The notes beneath the pieces were generated by a model, which was not told where the DNA came from, did not search any database, and was given only the letters and a program-made list of their open reading frames with translations. A DNA stretch of 64,000 nucleotides, taken from CAZWCE01 sp964632505 (GTDB lineage Bacteria > Planctomycetota > Planctomycetia > Pirellulales > Thermoguttaceae). This document shows, one piece after another, positions 45,801 through 52,498 of the stretch (position 1 is the stretch's first letter; every line of letters begins with the position of its first letter). The stretch is taken from contig CAZWCE010000003.1 in assembly GCA_964632505.1 (NCBI GenBank), positions 124,001 to 188,000 of the forward strand. Reading direction: 5' to 3'. The translations under genes were made by a program, and so were the position numbers.

Positions 45801-45871
45801 TCCACGCGGAAGTCGACATGCACATGACGGAAAAGACGCCGGTTCCGGCGGCACGCAACCGCGACCCGTAA
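42815..45871 (+). CDS. Large exported protein of unknown function
   Basis: A 1018-residue protein with a signal peptide ending in STNAFAQ (about residue 42). No enzyme motif is recognised. It has a Ser/Lys-rich linker (about 270-330), then an ordered region (CFYVRFGNFQNFLWVQDTIERW; VALIGTDTYLQDGGSYGLIFQAKN). The C-terminal half includes GYWGVYGSSGG, a probable beta-rich stretch and many Arg/Gln. I recognise the style as planctomycete-specific but cannot name a family. AGGGGAAA before the ATG at 42815 sets the start. It converges on the DUF1559 gene with 13 bases between stops. Confidence 0.78.
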   Translation: MTKYRVQHTARQAIPLHRLGRVFGSAMLVLGAMSVFSTNAFAQRSAAHPGEPFGVGVIEMAISRQDLPPMLGAEGIQIVERRGRVFYPAIQVDQIPEMVTNILKQSRRPLGRLIGDILEEQVQPNVKVFFLFQGDAPLEIQVTTRRPRSFTLRPSPDAGGFETLRSRWWEAYADPRGLNLTEDYPPLVENYLHTLLAWRLGMPLSEKDPPKWRTLLLHHMGFDLDPAGFVLRAQQERFMGPPATQNRATLPTPPSLAERLGRGENSLTQFLKTLPEAEVLETSPANASSSQDASKKSQKGSLWGSLSSTFSKMTTQGKGTSRDDSANADESSEAAPVPQIAGIETMALHVPENCFYVRFGNFQNFLWVQDTIERWGGDLQNLIALRGIDYRSSEQMERQLALEQNAISRMFGNSVIGDVALIGTDTYLQDGGSYGLIFQAKNNALLASDFQRQRNTALKETDGAEERTLQMGDREVSFLSTPDNTLRSYYVQVGDFHLVSRSETLVRLFLAVHAQPDAAGQESAAKLRSLGELEEFQVVREILPKERPDTIFAYFSRPYLFQLLSPDYWIETRRRTQAIADTNLLMLGRLAGKSEGRPHKNMEDLIEAGLLPEDFPHRPDGGRPVFTESGHAYDSLRGFRGDFLPAADHLPEKISPEEQRAYDAFCRRFADQWSNLDPIVLALGRSRVNADLERVDIDARIAPLSKKNFQQLQSMVGAPDRRKLASIPQAIAQFEAILSDQRLFGGLWSRPVGSRSDQRERELAESMTFAALLKGNLMPRDLLPGYWGVYGSSGGASSPSRQPAKPSGMLRLLDFGFRQSPDPQGYSRGLFGSWRRYYGDFTLYSGHRSILETVSPQLQFVEQDFASQIRAQVGDLSDSDVMPMVNNLAYARTRETSRGNLILMKQLGQQLHVAGPQQKEIAEMLLDGTLICPLGGTYRYQQDAPGRGRWISTALRDAPSGSLFSTVAPRGFVAPPLNWFRGLKMQTLVASDAVSIHAEVDMHMTEKTPVPAARNRDP

Positions 45872-45884
45872 CCCCCACGCCGAC

Positions 45885-46745
45885 CTAGAATGTTTCGATC
45901 ACTTCCTCGCCTTCGCGCGTGCAGACGGCCGCCAGCGACTCGAGCTTCATCTCTTCCGAGAGAAAACGGACCGAACCGTCGCAAAACAACCCGTGCGCCC
46001 CGCCGGGATGCTCGCTGCGAATGTCGTTTTCGAACCTGGGGGCCGCATTGATCGGAAACGCCTGGTCGAAGACGTTCCGCCCATTGATCCACTGGCCGTC
46101 GTGAAATTCCGAATCTTCGCTCACCGCCAATGTTTGCGAGGTCCCGTCGGTGATCGCCGCGATGGAAATCGACTCGAAGTACAGCATCACCCCCTTGGGA
46201 GGATCGTTCGGACCGGTGATCCTTTCGCCGTAAATCCCCCCGTACTGGGTCGGGCCGCGTCCGTCGACTCGTTTACGGCCCTGCGGGACGCTTGGGCAAA
46301 TGTACACATCAAGAATCACTGCGGCCGCTTCGGCATTTTCGGAAGAATCGAATCCGCGGCTGAAGTCGATCTTCTCATGCAGGGGTGCCTGCTCCAGATA
46401 AGGCAGCAATAAGGCCGACCAGGCGATCTGGACGCCGTGGCGATTTTTCCAGGTCCGAACATCGATCCCTCCCGGCGGGAAGGTTTCGTGAACCTGATGG
46501 TAGGAATGCAACGCGATCCCGATTTGGTGGAGATGGTTCTTGCACATCATCCGACGCGCCGCGCTCCGAGCCGCCTGAACGGCCGGGAGCAACAAACTGA
46601 CCAAGACCCCGATGATGGAAATCACCACCAGAAGTTCCACCAGGGTGAACCCTCGCGACACCGAGCCCTCGCAAGGACGACGGGCGTGAAGCCGTGGGCG
46701 CGCAGCAACAGGAAGACGAAGTGAGAAAAGCCGAAAAAAGAACAT
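45885..46745 (-). CDS. DUF1559 protein with prepilin-type N-terminus
   Basis: A 286-residue protein. SRGFTLVELLVVISIIGVLVSLLLPAV is the type IV prepilin cleavage and methylation helix (the cut follows the Gly of RGF). The DUF1559 body has CKNHLHQIGIALHSYH and ETFPPGG, and ends with HPGGAHGLFCDGSVRFLSEEM. Planctomycetes carry dozens of these; their role is unknown, presumably in pseudopilus-like envelope structures. A cobalamin riboswitch ends 144 bases upstream on the same strand, which is unexpected for this family. The start at 46745 has no strong ribosome-binding site. Confidence 0.93.
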   Translation of the reverse strand: MFFFRLFSLRLPVAARPRLHARRPCEGSVSRGFTLVELLVVISIIGVLVSLLLPAVQAARSAARRMMCKNHLHQIGIALHSYHQVHETFPPGGIDVRTWKNRHGVQIAWSALLLPYLEQAPLHEKIDFSRGFDSSENAEAAAVILDVYICPSVPQGRKRVDGRGPTQYGGIYGERITGPNDPPKGVMLYFESISIAAITDGTSQTLAVSEDSEFHDGQWINGRNVFDQAFPINAAPRFENDIRSEHPGGAHGLFCDGSVRFLSEEMKLESLAAVCTREGEEVIETF

Positions 46746-46846
46746 ACCGCAACCTATCCGTTTTGCGTGGAAACGTCGTGACGGAGTCGTCGGGGGTCAT
46801 GAATCATCCTTCAGACATCAACCGACGAAGACGTTTCGAAATTCCC

Positions 46847-46882
46847 TTGCAGATGCTCGTCCGTCGCAAGTGCAATCTGCAA
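46847..46882 (-). repeat. Hairpin between riboswitch and DUF1559 gene
   Basis: TTGCAGAT and ATCTGCAA arms (46875-46882 and 46847-46854, read on the minus strand) with a 20-base loop. It begins eight bases after the riboswitch P1 stem and could be part of its expression platform. No U run follows, so it is not an obvious terminator. Confidence 0.5.
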
Positions 46883-46889
46883 ACAGTGG

Positions 46890-47075
46890 AAATGGTAGGT
46901 CTTCTGACTTACGGAACAAACGCTTTCCGAGCCTTCTCGACGTGAATGGTCACGTCAATGGCTTTCCTGAAGAATAGAAAACGTTTAGCCGATCACAGCG
47001 GCGAGGACCGTCCCGGATTCACACCGGGTTCCCTGTTCGCCGAAAGGGGAGATACACCACTTCCGGCCACCATTT
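46890..47075 (-). promoter_or_regulatory. Cobalamin riboswitch
   Basis: Read on the minus strand this has the conserved B12-riboswitch parts in order: a P1 arm AAATGGTGG (47075-47067), the core GGAACCCGGTGTGAATCC (47032-47015) and GGACGGTCCTCGCCGCTGTGATC. A P5/P6-like domain follows with AGCCATTGACGTG, CACGTC and AAGGCTCGGAAAGC. The 3' part is AGTCAGAAGACC, then the closing P1 arm CCTACCATTT (46899-46890). This matches the family consensus very well. It binds adenosyl- or methylcobalamin and switches the downstream message. The next gene on this strand is the DUF1559 gene, 144 bases away. Confidence 0.9.
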
Positions 47076-47297
47076 CTCGTCGTCATCGCCGGGGCTAAAA
47101 ACCGCGGCGATGCTCATTCGACAAAGACTTGATGTTTTTCAAGGTCGCATCGGGGGTCCCGTTGGTTCGGTCATGGATGCCCTCGGTTCCCACGAACACG
47201 ACGCTCCTTCACAGCATAGCCGAATTCGCTTCTTCCGACAAGATCGCCCCGGCGGAGAATTTCCAAAGAAAAGGCGCATCGATACGGTCATCGCGGA

Positions 47298-47909
47298 TCA
47301 CGCTTCCTGACCGGAATCCCCGGCTTCGCGTTCCGGCGTCTCATCTCCATATGGCTCCGGTTCACGATAGGTCAAGGCATAGATCGCCAACAAGACGGCC
47401 CCGCTGACCAGTAAGCTGTCGGCGATGTTGAAATTCGGCCACGGCCAATCGCCGATCATGACGAGAATCCAATCCCTCACCGCGTAGACCGGTTCGCCTG
47501 TCTGATGCGTCGCATCGGTGTAATGCCACTGGAGACCGTGCAATCCGAGTCGATCGTAGAGATTTCCGAAAATGCCGGCGGTCACCATGCCCATTGAGAA
47601 AGTCAGCGTTCGATCTTCGGCCGCACCGAAGCCGAACAACCACACCAGAATGCCGATGACCGCCACCACGGAGAGCACGGCGAACAGAAAAACCTTGCCC
47701 TGTCCGATTCCGAAAAGCGCCCCCTCGTTCAAACTGGTCTGAAAGCCCACCACATCCTGCCATAACCACCAGGGATCGCCATGCGTTCCCGGCATCCCGA
47801 GTCGCCGGAAGATCCAGTGTTTGGTCACCAGATCGAGCCAACATCCAGCGATGGCGATCAAAAAAAACAGAAAATAGCGGTTCGTCGGAACGGACTTCAT
47901 GGGAATCAT
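47298..47909 (-). CDS. lspA: Lipoprotein signal peptidase (signal peptidase II)
   Basis: A 203-residue membrane protease that cleaves prolipoproteins before the modified Cys. Four helices are visible. The catalytic Asp pair lies in GIFGNLYDRLG and NFNIADSLL, both in the expected places. SLNEGALFGIGQG is the conserved segment after the first periplasmic loop. The C-terminal polar tail is somewhat longer than usual. ATG 47909 and 47900 are both possible starts, without a clear ribosome-binding site. It follows the DksA-type gene on the same strand with a 160-base gap. Confidence 0.94.
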   Translation of the reverse strand: MIPMKSVPTNRYFLFFLIAIAGCWLDLVTKHWIFRRLGMPGTHGDPWWLWQDVVGFQTSLNEGALFGIGQGKVFLFAVLSVVAVIGILVWLFGFGAAEDRTLTFSMGMVTAGIFGNLYDRLGLHGLQWHYTDATHQTGEPVYAVRDWILVMIGDWPWPNFNIADSLLVSGAVLLAIYALTYREPEPYGDETPEREAGDSGQEA

Positions 47910-48069
47910 CGAAAAAAATCGGGGAGGGAGTCAGGGATGCTCCGAAAAAAGAAACGGGCCGGATCTCTCCGGCCCATGACCGATGGCGTGAAGTTCGGGA
48001 ACCGTTTCCAAGGAAAGATCGCCTCTCGGGCCTCCACGGTTGCGGAGAACGGGCGATTCGGGAAGGGCG

Positions 48070-48453
48070 CTACCGAGAACCTTCCGCCGCCGAGGCGCAT
48101 TTCACGCACATATACGCATACGGAATCGCGTTCAGCCGCATTTTGGGAATCCGGCCTCCACAATCCTCGCAGATGCCGTACTCCCCCTCCTCGATGCGTT
48201 CCAACGCATTTTCGACCTTTTCCAGAAGGTCATTTTCCGACTGCATCAACGAAAGGGTGAACTCTTGCTCGAAATTGTCGCTTCCGATATCCGCCATATG
48301 GATCGGCATGGTGGATAGATCGCCCGAAGATTCCGAGCGATTTTTATTCAACGCGGCATCCGCCATGGTGTTGACATCGCCTCGAAGTCGAGCCCGGAGC
48401 AATATCAACTTATCCTTGAATTTTTTGATGTCTTCACGGGTCAGTTTTTTCAT
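48070..48453 (-). CDS. DksA/TraR-family zinc-finger protein
   Basis: A 127-residue protein. A long N-terminal coiled coil (KKLTREDIKKFKDKLILLRARLR to LERIEEGEYGICEDCG) is followed by a four-Cys zinc finger (CEDC, then CVKC 17 residues on). The coiled-coil tip, where DksA places two Asp, has SSGDLSTMPIHMADIGSDNFEQE, so an acidic tip is kept. Such proteins enter the RNA polymerase secondary channel and modify its response to ppGpp. The ATG at 48453 has GAGAGG upstream; a 29-residue extension in frame is not supported. Confidence 0.88.
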   Translation of the reverse strand: MKKLTREDIKKFKDKLILLRARLRGDVNTMADAALNKNRSESSGDLSTMPIHMADIGSDNFEQEFTLSLMQSENDLLEKVENALERIEEGEYGICEDCGGRIPKMRLNAIPYAYMCVKCASAAEGSR

Positions 48454-49022
48454 GATTTCGCCTCTCGCTGGGGGTGTGCCATAGAGGATGTCAACTTCGA
48501 CTCCCATCATCGCGATCACGGAGCAAAGTCTATCAGACAACTTGCAAATCCTGATAGCCTTATCATTTTATCCAGCCGTAGAGCAAAAGTCAAACACTTA
48601 TGCGTTTTTCCAGAAAAGAGAAACGTTTTTTCGACGCGAGTCGAGGAACATTCAGGGTTTTCGGCAATGCTTCGTTTTTCCGATCGTTCATCATTTTCTC
48701 GGTCTCTTTTTTCGTCGACCTGAAAAAACGGAAGATCCGCCCCGTCTTTCCAGCTCGTCCCCTAAATACTACAATAGATGCGAAGCCTGCGATGGCGAAT
48801 GCAACCGTTCCAGGAGACTCTCCCGGGAGGAAGCGGGGAACAACCACATGGCGGGGGAGTCTTGTTTTTTTACGGAGATACCGACTATTTTTTCCTTACC
48901 CCTTCGTTGAGGAACAGTCCTGAAAAGGCGTCGGGAAGGGCGGTTCGCGCAACAAACCCGAAATCCGTCGGAACCGCTTCTTCCCCCGTCAAAAATCCGA
49001 TCCACCAAGGCGAGGAACATCA
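48454..49022 (+). other. 569-bp region carrying the thrC leader
   Basis: It lies between the divergent DksA-type and thrC genes. The plus strand has a likely -10 TACAAT (48770-48775; weak -35 TTTCCA at 48747-48752). A start near 48782 gives a 240-base leader with an internal terminator at 48816-48871. A possible leader ORF (48792-48923, 43 codons) has three Thr codons in a row (residues 17-19) in the terminator loop. No other gene is seen. Confidence 0.45.
48816..48871 (+). terminator. Terminator-like hairpin inside the thrC leader (possible attenuator)
   Basis: GACTCTCCC (48816-48824) pairs with GGGGGAGTC (48853-48861), nine pairs including one G-T, followed by TTGTTTTTTT. The left arm overlaps a competing palindrome, CTCCCGGGAG. 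The nearest upstream gene is on the other strand, so this terminator can only serve a transcript heading into thrC. Confidence 0.6.
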
Positions 49023-50423
49023 TTGAGCTTGACCGATATTGCCTTCCAACAATGCATTTCTCCGAACTGCGGAGCGACCTTCGGTATCGAGGAGATCCAT
49101 ATCGATTGTCCTCGATGTAACAGTCTCCTCGACTGCGATTACCAATGGGATCGCCTCGATATTCCCAAGCGACTGACCGATCTGGAAACACTCTGGTCCG
49201 AGCGACACGTGCCGCAACGTTTCAGCGGCGTCTGGCGATTCCATAGCCTCTTGCCGTTCGCCCCGCTGGAAGATTGCGTCACCATCGGCGAGGGACAGAC
49301 CCTCTTGCAACATGCCGAAAAGGTCGCTCGATATGCCGGCTTGACCGGCGGGCGTCTGTACCTGCAATACGAGGGGCTGAATCCTTCGGGAAGCTTCAAG
49401 GACAACGGCATGGCCGGGGCGTTCACCCACGGACGCCTGGTCGGAGCCAAACGGGCCGCCTGTGCGTCGACCGGCAACACCAGCGCCTCGCTCGCCCTTT
49501 ACTGCGCCGCCACCGGGTTGATGCAAGCGATCATCTTCATCGGCTCCGGAAAGATCGCTTTCGGGAAACTTTCGCAAGCGCTCGATTACGGCGCCTTGAC
49601 GCTTCAGATCGAAGGCGATTTCGACGACGCCATGGCCCGGGTCCGCGAGGTCGCGCGGGAAATGGGCATTTACCTGGTCAACAGCGTCAATCCCTTCCGG
49701 CTCGAGGGGCAGAAAACGATCATGTTCCGCATCCTCGAAGCACTCCGGTGGGAGGTCCCCGACTGGATCGTGGTTCCCGGCGGAAATCTCGGCAACTCCA
49801 GTGCTTTCGGCAAGGCGTTCGGAGAACTGCATCGGCTGGGACTGATCGACCGCATCCCCCGACTGGCGATCATCAACGCCGAAGGCGCCAACACCCTCTA
49901 CCGGCTCGTCGAGCAAGAAGGACTCGCCTGGAACGGCGGACATTATGATGCTTCGCTCGCCGCCTCCTTCTTCGAGGAAATGGACCGCCGAAAGCTCCGG
50001 GCATCGACCCTGGCCAGCGCGATCGAAATCAATCGCCCCGTCAACTTGACGAAATGCCTTCGGGCTCTGGAAATTTGCAATGGCGTGGTCCGCGAGGTGA
50101 CCGAGCAGGAGATTGTCGATGCCAAGGCCCAGGTCGGCGCGGGGGGGCTGGGATGCGAACCGGCCAGCGCGGCGAGTGTCGCCGGGACCCGAAAGCTGGT
50201 CGCCGAGGGAGTGATCGCGCCCGAAGAGCGGGTCGCGTGCGTGCTCACGGGCCATCTTCTCAAGGATCCGAACGCCACGGTCGCCTATCACGGCAACGAT
50301 TCCGAAACCTTCGACCGAATCCTCGGCAGCCGCGGTGTCGAACAAGCCACGTTCGCCAATCGTCCGATTCCGGTTCCGAACGATACCCCAAGTCTCGTCG
50401 CCACGATCGAAAAGCACGCCTGA
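49023..50423 (+). CDS. thrC: Threonine synthase
   Basis: A 466-residue PLP enzyme that turns O-phosphohomoserine into threonine. The PLP Lys is in NPSGSFKDNGM; ASTGNTSASLALY and VPGGNLGNSSAFGKAF are the cofactor-phosphate regions. The N-terminus carries a zinc-ribbon-like pair (CISPNC, CPRC), as in some threonine synthase relatives. The start is TTG with GAGGAA 8-13 bases upstream. dapB follows 62 bases later, so two aspartate-family steps are linked here. A leader with a terminator precedes the gene. Confidence 0.93.
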   Translation: MSLTDIAFQQCISPNCGATFGIEEIHIDCPRCNSLLDCDYQWDRLDIPKRLTDLETLWSERHVPQRFSGVWRFHSLLPFAPLEDCVTIGEGQTLLQHAEKVARYAGLTGGRLYLQYEGLNPSGSFKDNGMAGAFTHGRLVGAKRAACASTGNTSASLALYCAATGLMQAIIFIGSGKIAFGKLSQALDYGALTLQIEGDFDDAMARVREVAREMGIYLVNSVNPFRLEGQKTIMFRILEALRWEVPDWIVVPGGNLGNSSAFGKAFGELHRLGLIDRIPRLAIINAEGANTLYRLVEQEGLAWNGGHYDASLAASFFEEMDRRKLRASTLASAIEINRPVNLTKCLRALEICNGVVREVTEQEIVDAKAQVGAGGLGCEPASAASVAGTRKLVAEGVIAPEERVACVLTGHLLKDPNATVAYHGNDSETFDRILGSRGVEQATFANRPIPVPNDTPSLVATIEKHA

Positions 50424-50485
50424 ACCGTCACCCAAGAAAACAATGATCGATTTTCTCGATTCCAGAAGAATGGGAAGGAAACTTC

Positions 50486-51277
50486 ATGAACACCTTGCAA
50501 ATCGCGATTCACGGGGCCGGAGGCCGCATGGGAAAACGGCTGATCGCACTGGGACATGCCGATCCTCAGTTGAAAATCGCCGCCGCCATCGAATCCCCGA
50601 GCCATTCCGGGCTGGGCAACGACGCCGGCGAACTCGCCGGAGTCGGTTCGATCGGCATTCCCCTGTCCGATACTCTCGGGAAAAAAGTCGACGCGGTGAT
50701 CGACTTCTCCACGCCCGAAAGTATTGACGCGCTGGTCGCGCGCTGCGTCGAACTGGAAGTCCCGCTGGTCTCCGCCACGACCGGACTCTCCGCGGCGCAG
50801 GTCCAAAAGCTCGAAGAGGCCGCCGAGAAGATCCCCGTACTGCAAGCCCCGAACACCAGCATGGCCGTGAACCTGACGATGAAGCTCACGGAAATCACTT
50901 CCAAGGCCCTGCGGGATCAAGATGCCGACGTCGAGATTTTAGAACGCCACCATCGCTTCAAGGCCGATTCCCCCAGCGGCACGGCGCTGAAGTTCGGAGA
51001 AATCATCGCAAAGCAGATGGGACAAAAGGAGCACCGTCACGGCCGAGAGGGAAGTGTGGGCGCACGTCCTCACGAAGAGATCGGCTACCACGCGATTCGC
51101 GTCGGCGACAACCCGGGGGAACACACCATCGTCTACGGCATGCTCGGCGAGACGATCGAGCTGACCGTCCGGGCATCGAGCCGCGACTGCTACGCGCTGG
51201 GAGCCTTGTCCGCCGCGAAATACCTCGCCGGCAAGAAGCCGGGGCAATACTCGATGAACGATGTCCTCGGCCTCTAA
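50486..51277 (+). CDS. dapB: 4-hydroxy-tetrahydrodipicolinate reductase
   Basis: A 263-residue enzyme of lysine and diaminopimelate synthesis. The N-terminus IAIHGAGGRMGKRLI is the NAD(P)H site, then DFSTPESIDAL, the TTGLS loop and APNTSMAVNL. The catalytic His-rich motif is ERHHRFKADSPSGTAL. The length is normal. GGAAGGAAA before the ATG is a good ribosome-binding site. It lies in the same transcription direction as thrC, 62 bases downstream. Confidence 0.95.
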   Translation: MNTLQIAIHGAGGRMGKRLIALGHADPQLKIAAAIESPSHSGLGNDAGELAGVGSIGIPLSDTLGKKVDAVIDFSTPESIDALVARCVELEVPLVSATTGLSAAQVQKLEEAAEKIPVLQAPNTSMAVNLTMKLTEITSKALRDQDADVEILERHHRFKADSPSGTALKFGEIIAKQMGQKEHRHGREGSVGARPHEEIGYHAIRVGDNPGEHTIVYGMLGETIELTVRASSRDCYALGALSAAKYLAGKKPGQYSMNDVLGL

Positions 51278-51347
51278 AAAAGATCGGACGAATCCCCCCG
51301 ACGCGAATGAGCACATATTTCGCACAGAAAACAAAAGGAGACCTTCG

Positions 51348-51581
51348 ATGTTGACTCCTTCGGAAGTGCTGGACAAAGAGTATCTCGAGGTCCGGTGTAT
51401 GCTGTTGGAGATCGCCGCGGCGCTCGATCGGTACGACGCCGCCGTGGAGCGATCCGGGCAATCGGACGAAGGCGACCGCAGGAAATCGCAGTGGATGGCC
51501 GCCATCGACGTGCTCGACGATCCACAACAAAAAGAGCGCGCCGCCCGATTGCTCGAATTGTTCTCTGAGCCGATCTCCTGA
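51348..51581 (+). CDS. Small helical protein of unknown function
   Basis: A 77-residue protein (SEVLDKEYLEVRCMLLEIAAALDRYD, then SQWMAAIDVLDDPQQKERAARLLELF). It is helical and charged with no membrane segment. I cannot assign a family. AAGGAG seven bases before the ATG at 51348 makes it a credible gene. It sits between dapB (70 bases away) and the TatD-type hydrolase gene (43 bases), probably in one operon. Confidence 0.75.
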   Translation: MLTPSEVLDKEYLEVRCMLLEIAAALDRYDAAVERSGQSDEGDRRKSQWMAAIDVLDDPQQKERAARLLELFSEPIS

Positions 51582-51624
51582 ATATCGAGCCTTATTCGAA
51601 AAGCGACGCTGGAGGCATTCCGCC

Positions 51625-52449
51625 ATGCAAATCATCCAACCCCATTACCACGGGATCGCCAGAACGGCACAAGATTATGAAAAAATGGCCCATTCCGGAG
51701 TCGTCGCGGTCGGAGAACCCGCGTTCTGGGCCGGCTTCGATCGCCGCTACCCGGAAACCTTCCTCGATTACTTCCACCAAATCAGCGACTTCGAGCCGAC
51801 GCGGGCCGCCGAATACGGCATCCGCCATTTCTGCTGGGTGGCGGTCAATCCCAAGGAGGCCGACCACCTCCAGCTCAGCTACGAAGTGATCCGGGAAATG
51901 CCGTCTTTTTTCGAGAAGCCGACGGTCCTCGGGGTCGGAGAAACAGGACTGCACAAATCGACACGCAACGAATGCGAAATTTTTGAGGCCCAGATCCAGT
52001 TGGCGATCGATCACCAGCAGCTTCTGGTCGTGCATACCCCGCATCTAGCCGACAAGGCCTTGGGTACCAAGCGGGCTCTGGAGATTCTCGCGGGAATGCC
52101 GATTCCGGCCGAACACGTTTGGATCGATCACGTCGAAGAGCATACGATCCGTTCCGCCAAGGACGCCGGGTACTGGGTCGGCATGACCCTGTATCCGATT
52201 ACGAAATGCTCACCCAAGCGAGCGGTCGACATCCTCGAAAAATTCGGCCACGAGCGGACACTGGTCAATTCCTCGGCCGACTGGGGACCGAGCGATCCCT
52301 TCCTGCTGCAAGAGTGCATTCGGGAATTTCGGGCCCGGGGACACTCCGTTCAAGATGCCCTCGAAATCTTCCACAACAACCCCGCCCGATACATGGGGCA
52401 AAATCCGAAATTCGATCTGAAGCCGCTCCGACTGGAAGAGATCGCTTGA
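51625..52449 (+). CDS. TatD-related metal-dependent hydrolase
   Basis: A 274-residue TIM-barrel hydrolase. Metal ligands: H7 and H9 in PHYHGIAR, the Glu of GVGETGLHK, His in VVHTPH, His in IDHVEEH and the Asp of SSADWG. This is the amidohydrolase pattern, but the sequence is not close to TatD DNase itself; it resembles the EboB-type hydrolases I know from ebo gene clusters. A phosphatase-like gene follows 49 bases later, which is also a member type of those clusters. The substrate is unknown. Confidence 0.8.
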   Translation: MQIIQPHYHGIARTAQDYEKMAHSGVVAVGEPAFWAGFDRRYPETFLDYFHQISDFEPTRAAEYGIRHFCWVAVNPKEADHLQLSYEVIREMPSFFEKPTVLGVGETGLHKSTRNECEIFEAQIQLAIDHQQLLVVHTPHLADKALGTKRALEILAGMPIPAEHVWIDHVEEHTIRSAKDAGYWVGMTLYPITKCSPKRAVDILEKFGHERTLVNSSADWGPSDPFLLQECIREFRARGHSVQDALEIFHNNPARYMGQNPKFDLKPLRLEEIA

Positions 52450-52498
52450 GTGGGTCTCTCCATCTGCCGGACCTCCGGACACCGAGAAGGGAGATCTC

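Noticed and set aside
48600..48923. 107-codon open frame before thrC as a full gene
   Set aside because: The first part is Phe/Arg-rich translation of AT-rich DNA without a ribosome-binding site; only its last 43 codons are considered, as a possible leader peptide.
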